From assembly GCA_020850915.1 (NCBI GenBank), contig JADZDV010000207.1, positions 1 through 5,147 on the forward strand: 5,147 nucleotides of DNA. The letters run 5' to 3'. The notes below the pieces were generated by a model. The model was given only the letters and a program-made list of their open reading frames with translations, made no database searches and was not told where the DNA came from. Of the stretch, positions 1-5,147 are shown piece after piece (the first letter of the stretch is position 1; each line of letters begins with the position of its first letter). Both the position numbers and the translations under genes were made by a program. This stretch comes from Chloroflexota bacterium. Its GTDB lineage: Bacteria; Chloroflexota; UBA6077; JADZDV01.

Positions 1-153
1 GACATCGTCGAAGGGCTTATCGATCAACCAGTTGTAGCCACAGGGAGCTGGAAGGGGCGGCGGTTCATCGTCGACGATCTGATCGGTGCCACGGATGACT
101 TCGATGGCGGCACTCCCGTCGCTGGAGATTCGGCTACCGCGGGAGCGGCCTGA
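1..153 (+). CDS. C-terminal end of an unrecognised protein (partial, 5' end outside window)
   Basis: Frame 1 is open from the first base and ends in TGA at 151-153, giving the last 50 residues of a protein. The visible part begins DIVEGLIDQPVVATG, continues with a basic-aromatic stretch (SWKGRRFIVDDLIGA) and ends in a Gly/Ala/Thr/Asp-rich tail (DDFDGGTPVAGDSATAGAA) that looks disordered. I do not recognise the family and assign no function. Support for coding is the uninterrupted frame, plausible amino-acid composition, and the stop being followed directly by a non-coding gap before a convergent gene. It converges on the minus-strand LmeA-like gene, whose stop lies about 90 bp downstream. Confidence 0.6.
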   Translation, partial: DIVEGLIDQPVVATGSWKGRRFIVDDLIGATDDFDGGTPVAGDSATAGAA

Positions 154-215
154 ACTCACACCCGTCTGGACGCGCCTCCGTGTGTGACCGACCTGTTGGC
201 AATACCGCCGGTCAT
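154..215. terminator. Weak hairpins between convergent genes; possible bidirectional terminator
   Basis: The 90-bp gap between two convergent stop codons contains two short inverted repeats. TCACAC (156-161) pairs with GTGTGA (182-187); the loop can fold a further GGA/TCC (168-170 with 177-179). Alternatively TGACCG (185-190) pairs with CGGTCA (209-214). The two folds share bases and exclude each other. Neither is followed by a T-run, so a canonical intrinsic terminator is not shown. Position between convergent genes is the main argument. Confidence 0.22.
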
Positions 216-243
216 CGTCGCAACGAAGTGATAGCGAGATAGT

Positions 244-837
244 TCAAGGTCGCTTCGGCTGGCCCACCGCGCGGACCTTGCCGTTGCCGATCTCCACGGA
301 GCGCACAGTCATAGGCTGTGCGCTAATGGCACGGTCCAGCTCGAGCTGCATCTGCTGCTCCAACTGCGCACGGGCGGCGGCCGGGACCGGCAGGCCAGCC
401 ACCTTGGCGTCCGACAGGCTCACACGCAGCCCGCCGACGCCATCCGGGGTGATGCCGGCCTGGGCCTCGATCGGCACGCTCGTCCCTCCGACGCGCGCGT
501 TGCCGGTGATCTCAGCCCGGCCGTTCTTCAGGGCGACGTTGAGCGAGTCAAAGGTGGCCGAGCCGATCGCCGTCTGCCCGACCGGCTTGCCGACCACTTC
601 GCGTGCCAGCCGCGCGTTGAGATCGGTCTCCGTCATCTCGACCACCACATCGCGCGCGGGGTCTGGCTGGGTCGAGAGCGTGGCCTGCCCGCGAACGCCC
701 GGCGGCAGCGGCGTGGGCGTGGCGCGCGAGCGGGTGATCGCCGGACTGGCGTTCAGCACGACGCTCAGCACTCGCTCGCCGAACAGCAGCACGACGATCG
801 CGCCGACCAGGAAGATCACCGCCAGCAGCAGGCGCAT
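244..837 (-). CDS. Signal-anchored LmeA/DUF2993-like lipid-binding-type protein
   Basis: A 197-residue protein starting MRLLLAVIF. Residues 2-19 form one hydrophobic helix with an Arg before it, so it is either a signal anchor or a signal peptide. A Thr/Pro-rich linker follows (about residues 34-50, with TPTPLPP at 40-46). Residues 63-195 form a beta-rich extracytoplasmic domain with the alternating pattern of the DUF2993/LmeA family: EMTETDLNARL, then GSATFDSLNVALKNGRAEITG, then SDAKVAGLPVP, an amphipathic Gln/Leu helix (157-170), and a final VEIGNGKVRAVG hairpin. LmeA of mycobacteria is a periplasmic phospholipid-binding protein of the lipomannan pathway; carrying that role over here would be speculation. 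I chose ATG 837-835 over a GTG 14 codons upstream because it puts the hydrophobic helix at the N-terminus. It also gives a TGATG overlap with the stop of the upstream decarboxylase, with GGTGG about 8 nt upstream as a possible ribosome site. It is the second gene of a two-gene minus-strand operon. Confidence 0.78.
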   Translation of the reverse strand: MRLLLAVIFLVGAIVVLLFGERVLSVVLNASPAITRSRATPTPLPPGVRGQATLSTQPDPARDVVVEMTETDLNARLAREVVGKPVGQTAIGSATFDSLNVALKNGRAEITGNARVGGTSVPIEAQAGITPDGVGGLRVSLSDAKVAGLPVPAAARAQLEQQMQLELDRAISAQPMTVRSVEIGNGKVRAVGQPKRP

Positions 838-2336
838 CAGCCGGCCACCGCGGCGGCTGCCGCCTGGATCAGCTCCCACAGGCGGCCGACGTGGGCCTCG
901 GTGGTTCGCAGGTTGCCGATGGCGACCCGCAACGCGAGCCGACCTCGGAGCTTGGTGGAGGTCACGTACACCTCTCCCGTCGCGTTGAGTCGATCGATGA
1001 TGGCCTGGTTCAAAACGTCAATCTGGGCCGGATCGTGCGCGCCAGCCGGCTGGAAGCGGAAGCAGATCGTGCTGAACGGCACGGGCGCCAGCAGCTCGAA
1101 GTCGGGGCTGGCGGCGATCCAGCGCACCAGGAGCTGCGTGAGCCGCAGGTGCTCGCGCAGCCGGGCGCGAATGCCCTCGGCGCCGAAGTACCGCAGGATG
1201 AACCACAGTTTCAAGGCGCGGAAGCGCCGGCCGAGCGCCGTGCCGTAGTCCATCAGGTTGCGGGGCGGCGTGATGCCCGGCGTCTCGTAGATGGGAATGC
1301 CTACGCTGAAGGCGCGCTTCAGCACCTCCCGCCGACGGCAGTACAGGACGCTGCAATCGATCGGCGTGAACAGCCACTTGTGCGGGTTCACGACGATCGA
1401 GTCGGCCAGCTCGGCGCCGGCCAGCACGTCGCGCCGCTCCGGCAGGATCGCGACCGGGCCGCCGTAGGCCGCGTCCACGTGCAGCCAGAGGCCGTAGCGC
1501 CGGGCGATCTCCGCGATGGCCGGGACCGGGTCGATGCTCGTCGTGGAGGTCGTGCCGACCGTCGGCACGACGGCGAAGGGACGCAGGCCGCTCGCCAGGT
1601 CGCGCTGGATCGCCGTTTCGAGCGCCACCGGGTCCATCCGGAACCCCTCGTCCACGGGCACCTTCTCAACCCGGTCCAGTCCGATGCCCAGCACGATGGC
1701 GGCCTTCTCCACGCTCGAGTGCGTCTCTGTGGAGATGTAGAGCTTGAGCGGCGCACGCTCCGGTCGGCCGAGCAGGCCCTGCTGGCGAGCTTCCAGCCCG
1801 TCCACCGCCTCGCGCGCCGCGGCCAGCGCGTAGAGCGTGCTGGAGGAGGCGGTGTCGTTGATCACGCCCTCGAACTCGTCCGGCAGGCCGAGGAGCTGCC
1901 GGAGCCAGTCCAGCGTCAGGTCCTCCAGCTCGGTGGCGGCCGGGGCGGTGCGCCAGAGCATGGCGTTGGCGTTCAGCGCCGCCGCCAGCAGCTCGCCCAG
2001 GATGCCGGGCCCGGAGCTGGTGATGGCGAAGTAGGCGAAGAAGCCCGGGTGGTTCCAGTGGGTGATGCCCGGCACGATGGCCCGCTCGAAGTCCGCCAGG
2101 ATCTCGGCCATCGGCTCGGGCTCCGTCGGCGGGGTGGCTGGCAGCGCCGCGCGCACCTCGCCGGGTGCCACCTGGGCCAGGACCGGGAAGCGCTCCGGGT
2201 GCGCCAGGAAGTCGGCGATCCAGTCCACCGTCTGGTGGCCGTAGCGGCGGAACGCCTCGGGGTCCATGTCGCCCAGGCCGGCCTGGTCCGGGTCGAGCGC
2301 GTCCGCGCGTGCGGAGAGCGAGTCGCGGTCCTGCAT
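837..2336 (-). CDS. Group II PLP-dependent decarboxylase (aromatic-L-amino-acid decarboxylase type)
   Basis: A cytosolic enzyme expected to decarboxylate an L-amino acid, probably aromatic, to the amine and CO2 using pyridoxal phosphate. With ATG 2336-2334 it is 499 residues, within the family's usual 470-510. Order of signatures: N-terminal DPEAFRRYGHQTVDWIADF (25-43); HWNHPGFFAYF (93-103); TETHSSVEKA (203-212), whose H206 corresponds to the PLP-stacking His; HVDAAYGG (286-293), with D288 pairing to the pyridine nitrogen; and NPHKW (317-321), with K320 as the Schiff-base lysine. Y350, 13 residues before DYGTALGRRFRALKLWF (363-379), lines up with the flexible-loop Tyr needed for decarboxylation (Y332 in mammalian DDC), so aldehyde synthase activity is less likely. 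The frame extends 52 codons further upstream, but that stretch is not family-like and overlaps the divergent hydrolase start, so I rejected it; ATG 2366 is the nearest alternative. No strong Shine-Dalgarno precedes 2336; a TACGAT hexamer at 2348-2343 could be a -10 giving an almost leaderless mRNA. The exact substrate cannot be read from the sequence. Confidence 0.93.
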   Translation of the reverse strand: MQDRDSLSARADALDPDQAGLGDMDPEAFRRYGHQTVDWIADFLAHPERFPVLAQVAPGEVRAALPATPPTEPEPMAEILADFERAIVPGITHWNHPGFFAYFAITSSGPGILGELLAAALNANAMLWRTAPAATELEDLTLDWLRQLLGLPDEFEGVINDTASSSTLYALAAAREAVDGLEARQQGLLGRPERAPLKLYISTETHSSVEKAAIVLGIGLDRVEKVPVDEGFRMDPVALETAIQRDLASGLRPFAVVPTVGTTSTTSIDPVPAIAEIARRYGLWLHVDAAYGGPVAILPERRDVLAGAELADSIVVNPHKWLFTPIDCSVLYCRRREVLKRAFSVGIPIYETPGITPPRNLMDYGTALGRRFRALKLWFILRYFGAEGIRARLREHLRLTQLLVRWIAASPDFELLAPVPFSTICFRFQPAGAHDPAQIDVLNQAIIDRLNATGEVYVTSTKLRGRLALRVAIGNLRTTEAHVGRLWELIQAAAAAVAG

Positions 2337-2393
2337 CGAGGAATCGTACCTGATAGGGCCGTCCATCCCGTGAGGCCGGTCGCTTTGAGAGGG

Positions 2394-2402
2394 TGCTATG
2401 CT
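2394..2402 (+). promoter_or_regulatory. Candidate extended -10 promoter for the hydrolase gene
   Basis: TGCTATGCT fits the extended -10 form TGnTATnnT. A TTGAGA hexamer at 2385-2390 is only 6 bp upstream, too close to act as its -35, and the region at correct spacing (about 2374-2379) is GC-rich with no -35 match. A start site near 2408-2410 would follow. It sits in the divergent region between the decarboxylase and the hydrolase. Moderate-to-low confidence: this is a single motif without a partner. Confidence 0.33.
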
Positions 2403-2407
2403 CGCCC

Positions 2408-2425
2408 ATGGCGCAGCGGCGCCAT
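2408..2425. other. Perfect 7-bp inverted repeat in the divergent promoter region
   Basis: ATGGCGC (2408-2414), tetraloop AGCG (2415-2418), GCGCCAT (2419-2425). Every stem base pairs. It lies just downstream of the candidate extended -10 and 8 nt upstream of the GAGGAGG ribosome site of the hydrolase. It could be an operator dyad serving both divergent genes or an RNA hairpin in the hydrolase leader. There is no T-run, so it is not an intrinsic terminator. Confidence 0.5.
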
Positions 2426-2432
2426 CTCGAGC

Positions 2433-2439
2433 GAGGAGG
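2433..2439 (+). promoter_or_regulatory. Strong Shine-Dalgarno deciding a GTG start for the hydrolase
   Basis: GAGGAGG is followed by 6 nt and then GTG at 2446-2448, an ideal spacing. The next in-frame ATG, 2479-2481, has only GACGAGG about 17 nt upstream. This site therefore favours GTG 2446 as the true start, giving the N-terminus VTAPTRQSNWFMYFPTSYRWS (initiator read as Met). Retention of a good ribosome site suggests the gene was functional recently. Confidence 0.65.
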
Positions 2440-2445
2440 CCTGTC

Positions 2446-3613
2446 GTGACGGCTCCGACGAGGCAGTCGAATTGGTTTATGTACTTCCCCACGAGCTACC
2501 GCTGGTCGTCTGGCGTCAACTCCATGCTGAGCGTCTGCTCTTTCGGCGGCGGGGGGCGTCAACGAGATCGACCGCGCCGCTCGCCAGCTTCACGACCCGC
2601 TCGGGGACGACGACGTCTGGTTCGAGGCGTTCCGCGGCCTCGGCGAGCGGGTGCGCGCGCGGGCTGAGGAGCAGGAGGCGAAGGGCCACACCGTCACGGC
2701 CGCCTCCGCCTACCCGCGGGTCACCTCCTACCTCCAGATGGCCGAGCGCTTCCGCACGCCGAAGGACGAGGCGGCCCTCTCGGCCTATCGGCTTGCCGTC
2801 GACTCCTTCCACCGCTTTGCCCGCCTGACGGTCCGGCCGAAGATCGAGGTGGTGGAAGTCCCCTACGAAGGGAAGAGCCTGCCGGCCTACTCCGTCCACG
2901 CCGAGAACACGACGGCCGAGCGGACACCGTGCGGCGTCTTCTTCGACGGGCTGGACATCACCAAGGAGCTGCAGTACCTCCGGGGCGTCGCCGACCGTGC
3001 GCGGCGCGGCATCTCCCGCCTGATCGTAGACGGCCCGGGCACCGGCGAGGCGATCCGCTTCCGGGGCTATCCGCTGCGCTACGACTACGACGTGCCCGGC
3101 ACGGCCGCCTACGAGTACGTCGCCTCGCGCCCGGACGTGGACCCGGTCCGCGTTGGGGTCCTGGCGATCAACCTGGGCGGCTATTACGCGCCGCGCATCG
3201 CCTCGATCGAGCAGCGCTACAAGGCGTGCGTGGCCTGGGGCGCCATCTGGGACTACTACGCCACCTGGAAGCGGCGGGTGGACGCGGCGTTCAACGCCTC
3301 GATGTCCGTCCCGGGCCACCACATCACCTGGGTGCTCGGCGTGGACACGATCGAGGAAGCGCTGGAGAAACTGGAAGACTACCGCCTGGACGGCGTGGTG
3401 CAGCGGATGCGCTGCGCCTTCATGGTGACCCACGGCGCGGAGGACGAGCAGGTGCCCCTGAAGGACGCCGAGGCGCTCTACAACGCCGTCGGCTCGCGGG
3501 ACAAGACGCTGCGGGTCTTCACCCCCGAAGAGGGCGGCGCCCAGCACTGCCAGCGCGACTACCTGACCTGGGGCAGCGCAGTCATCTTCGACTAGTTCGC
3601 AGAGAAGCTGTAG
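2446..3613 (+). pseudogene. FrsA/DUF1100-type alpha/beta hydrolase, frameshifted, nucleophile lost, early stop
   Basis: A serine alpha/beta hydrolase of the family that includes 2,6-dihydropseudooxynicotine hydrolase and FrsA-like esterases, about 383 residues when restored. The first part, from GTG 2446, reads NWFMYFPTSYRWSSGVNSMLSVCSFGGG, a typical N-terminus of this family. At the six-G run 2551-2556 the reading frame must move forward one base to continue as GVNEIDRAARQLHDPLGDDD. The zero frame stops conserving there, and the new frame has a TGA at 2528-2530 and no start between that stop and the run. Then come an alpha-helical cap (about 2560-2830), EVVEVPYEGKSLPAY, GVFFDGLDITKELQYLRG and LIVDGPGTGEA. 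The nucleophile elbow reads AINLGGYYAPR: Asn (AAC, 3170-3172) stands where the family has Ser. Asp in THGAEDEQVP (about 3427-3457) and His in GGAQHCQ (about 3534-3554) remain. TAG at 3593-3595 interrupts IFD-stop-FAEKL-stop (second TAG 3611-3613) where relatives carry Trp (DWxAxxL). A G-run sequencing error could explain the frameshift alone. A downstream GTG at 2651 could still start a shortened product. Confidence 0.85.
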
Positions 3614-3616
3614 CGC

Positions 3617-3733
3617 CTGAGCGGCCAGACCTGCAGCACTTATTCAGGCACGTTTCGTTAAACCCGTACCTTGTGTTAAAGTCGACTTGAACAAATGGTA
3701 CAGGTTTAGCGAAGCATGGTCTTGAGCGGTCAG
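3617..3733 (+). repeat. Pair of 12-bp imperfect direct repeats flanking the palindrome
   Basis: CTGAGCGGCCAG (3617-3628) and TTGAGCGGTCAG (3722-3733) match at 10 of 12 positions and lie on either side of the AT-rich palindrome. The left copy is about 20 bp from the palindrome, the right about 3 bp, so the arrangement is not symmetric as a target-site duplication would be. It may be chance in a GC-rich sequence. Confidence 0.25.
3649..3718. repeat. 70-bp spacer-less imperfect palindrome, AT-rich, ending on the ATPase start codon
   Basis: The dyad axis lies between 3683 and 3684 in GTCGAC. Pairing each base p with 7367-p gives 28 Watson-Crick pairs, 2 G-T pairs (3653/3714, 3658/3709) and 5 mismatches (3651, 3665, 3671, 3673, 3678) over 35 pairs. 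Core arms are TTCGTTAAACCCGTACC (3654-3670) and GGTACAGGTTTAGCGAA (3697-3713). G+C is 24 of 60 over 3641-3700, far below its surroundings. There is no loop, so an RNA hairpin would have to open its centre; a DNA-level element (palindromic miniature element, recombination site, or large operator) is at least as plausible. Its right end is the ATG at 3716-3718. Confidence 0.8.
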
Positions 3734-5147
3734 CCTTTCGGCGACCTTCGGGCTCGCAATCCCTGGTGGGTTGGACCCGGGGGGCTGGCGCGGGATCCTC
3801 AGCTCTCGCGACTCGAGCGGGCGCCCTTCCGACGCGAGCCGTCGCTCATGGGCGCCTTCGATTTCAGCCAGCCGAATGTCTATACGCTGCGCGGCCCGCG
3901 TCAGGTAGGCAAGACCACCCTCCTGAAGCAGCTTGCCGCTCGCCTGATTCAACACGACGGCTGGGACCCGCGGCAGGTCGTCTTCTATCCGCTGGATCTC
4001 GTCGAGCGGCCGGCACAGATCGTAGACCTGGCGCAGCGTGTCAAGGCCGCGTATGCCGCGGGGCGGGGGCAGCGCTGGACCTTTCTGCTCGACGAAGTCT
4101 CCAGCGTTCCTGACTGGCAGCGGGGCATCAAGTACCTGCGCGACAACACGGACGCGGCCGAAGACTGTTTCATCCTGACCGGCTCGGCTGCGCACGACAT
4201 TCGCCGGGGTGGCGAACGCCTGCCGGGACGTCGCGGTCCTGGCACGGACCTGGACCGGGTGCTCCTGCCGCTTTCCTTCCCGGAGTTCCTGGCCGCGACG
4301 CGCCCCGGTCTGGCGCCGGTTCCACCGTTGCGTCTCAGCGCATTCCTGACGTCAGAGGCCGATGCGCCCGTGCGGGAAGCGATGCTCTCTCTGGACGAAC
4401 TCGAACACGCCCTCGAGCTCTACGCCGAGACGGGCGGTTTCCCGTCCGCGGTAGGGGACTTCCTCCGCGACGGATCGGTCTCGGCGCGGACGGTTGCCGA
4501 TGCGTGGGACATCGTCGCCGGCGACGTAGATCGTTGGGGCAGGCAGCGCGTAGAGGCGCTGCGACTGCTGGGCCGGTTGGTGCGCAGCCTTGGCTCCATG
4601 CTGGACTGGCAGTCGCTCGCCGTTGACATGGGCGTCTCACAGCCGACGGCCGAAGCCTATGCCAACCTGCTCGCCGATTCGTTCCTGCTCTCCGTCCTCT
4701 ATGTTCGTGGGCAGAACGGGGCGATCGCCCCACGGAAGGGAAAGAAGCTCTATCCCGTCGATCCCCTGATGCTCCAGATCCCAGCACAGATCGAGGGCTC
4801 CGCTCCGCCTGCCCTGGCTCAGGTCGTCGAGAGCCTCGTCGCCGGCGCGCTCTTCCGCGCCTGTGAGTCTGACCTCGTCGAGTCATTTCGGGTGCCCAAG
4901 GCGCTCTCCTTCTGGCGCACCTCGCGCGATCGGGAGATCGATTTCCTGGCCGGCCCTCGCCCGCGGCAGATCGCGGTGGAAGTGAAATATCAGACTCGGG
5001 TGAGCGCGAGGGACACGCTGAGCATCCGGAACGCCCTCGGGCGGGGGCTCGTCCTGTCCCAGCGCGACCTTGCGCTCGATGGTCCCGTCCGAATTCTTCC
5101 GGCCGCCGTCTTCCTCGCCTTGCTGCGCGGGGAGGGAGGAGCCGCGA
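3716..5147 (+). CDS. AAA-type ATPase with C-terminal PD-(D/E)XK-like domain (AAA_14/DUF4143 type), 3' end outside window
   Basis: ATG 3716 opens a frame of 477 codons with no stop before the window end. An in-frame TAG at 3707-3709 makes 3716 the first possible start. The N-terminus contains NPWW (15-18), DPQLSRLERAPFRR (27-40) and VYTLRGPRQVGKTTLLKQL: Walker A is GPRQVGKTT (60-68). Walker B is WTFLLDEV (121-128, D126/E127), the next motif is FILTGSAAHDIRR (152-164), with LTGS as a sensor-like element, then ERLPGRRG (167-174) and LLPLSFPEFL (183-192). A winged-helix-like middle region contains LLGRLVRSLGSMLDWQSLAVDMGVSQPTAEAY. The C-terminus has DREIDFLAG (405-413) and VEVKYQ (421-426), the E/D...ExK pattern of PD-(D/E)XK nucleases (D409, E422, K424). 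Family members are usually around 400-500 residues, so little is missing. All ATPase motifs are intact. The biochemical role of this family is poorly known. No strong Shine-Dalgarno precedes the start, because the palindrome's right arm occupies that place. Confidence 0.92.
   Translation, partial: MVLSGQPFGDLRARNPWWVGPGGLARDPQLSRLERAPFRREPSLMGAFDFSQPNVYTLRGPRQVGKTTLLKQLAARLIQHDGWDPRQVVFYPLDLVERPAQIVDLAQRVKAAYAAGRGQRWTFLLDEVSSVPDWQRGIKYLRDNTDAAEDCFILTGSAAHDIRRGGERLPGRRGPGTDLDRVLLPLSFPEFLAATRPGLAPVPPLRLSAFLTSEADAPVREAMLSLDELEHALELYAETGGFPSAVGDFLRDGSVSARTVADAWDIVAGDVDRWGRQRVEALRLLGRLVRSLGSMLDWQSLAVDMGVSQPTAEAYANLLADSFLLSVLYVRGQNGAIAPRKGKKLYPVDPLMLQIPAQIEGSAPPALAQVVESLVAGALFRACESDLVESFRVPKALSFWRTSRDREIDFLAGPRPRQIAVEVKYQTRVSARDTLSIRNALGRGLVLSQRDLALDGPVRILPAAVFLALLRGEGGAA

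Noticed and set aside
2337..2492. N-terminal extension of the decarboxylase by up to 52 residues
   Set aside because: The extra residues are not family-like, overlap the start of the divergent hydrolase, and would leave no room for promoters; ATG 2336 gives a normal family length.
891..2828. Very long open + strand frame antisense to the decarboxylase
   Set aside because: It is rich in Arg, Gln, Gly and Val with no recognisable domain, lies opposite a well-conserved PLP decarboxylase, and runs into the hydrolase. It is a by-product of high G+C and biased third positions.
2516..3547. Long open minus-strand frame opposite the hydrolase
   Set aside because: Composition is typical of an antisense shadow (repeated RR, GG, VV, HH runs), no domain is visible, and the opposite strand carries clear alpha/beta-hydrolase motifs.
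3615..3649. GCCTGA (3615-3620) / TCAGGC (3644-3649) as a terminator for the hydrolase
   Set aside because: A 6-bp stem with a 23-nt loop and no following T-run; the right arm also overlaps the edge of the palindrome. Too weak to call.
3671..3692. TTGTGT (3671) or TTGAAC (3687) as a -35 box for the ATPase
   Set aside because: No acceptable -10 hexamer occurs at 16-18 bp downstream of either, and both sit in the palindrome, where AT-rich hexamers are expected.
3644..4195. Minus-strand open frame of 183 codons opposite the ATPase N-terminus
   Set aside because: It is antisense to Walker A and Walker B coding sequence and crosses the palindrome; it has no recognisable motif.
1..5147. CRISPR arrays, tRNA or rRNA genes, insertion sequences
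   Set aside because: No regularly spaced repeats, cloverleaf-like segment, rRNA signature or transposase reading frame was found on either strand.

Overview
The window is GC-rich (roughly two-thirds G+C by eye), with compact bacterial genes and strongly G/C-biased third codon positions. Gene content (a group II PLP-dependent amino-acid decarboxylase, an LmeA/DUF2993-like anchored protein, an FrsA/DUF1100-type alpha/beta hydrolase, and an AAA_14/DUF4143 ATPase with an N-terminal NPWW motif) is the sort seen in high-GC Chloroflexota such as Thermomicrobia. That placement is inference; no rRNA, tRNA or phylogenetic marker is present.

Layout. Positions 1-153 hold the last 50 codons of an unrecognised + strand gene. 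A 90-bp gap with weak hairpins follows. Then come two minus-strand genes transcribed leftwards: a group II decarboxylase (2336 down to 837) and a small signal-anchored LmeA/DUF2993-like protein (837 down to 244). They are joined by a TGATG stop/start overlap, so they are very likely one translationally coupled operon. A 109-bp divergent intergenic region (2337-2445) holds a candidate extended -10 promoter, a 7-bp perfect hairpin and a strong Shine-Dalgarno for the + strand gene. That gene is an alpha/beta hydrolase broken in three places: a frame change at a run of six Gs, loss of the nucleophilic serine (Asn in its place), and an in-frame TAG where the family normally has Trp, six codons before a second TAG. 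The base acid and histidine remain, so it reads as a recently decaying gene, or as a catalytically dead relative.

Between the hydrolase and the last gene lies the most striking non-coding structure: an AT-rich (40% G+C over 3641-3700), nearly spacer-less 70-bp imperfect palindrome centred on GTCGAC. Its right arm supplies the start codon of the following gene. That gene (3716 to the window end, no stop reached) is an AAA-type ATPase with intact Walker A and B motifs and a C-terminal PD-(D/E)XK-like nuclease signature.

I see no CRISPR array, RNA gene, transposase or recognised complete defence system. The parts worth a second look are the triple-lesion hydrolase, the palindrome at the ATPase start, and the unusual coupling of an amino-acid decarboxylase with an LmeA-like protein.
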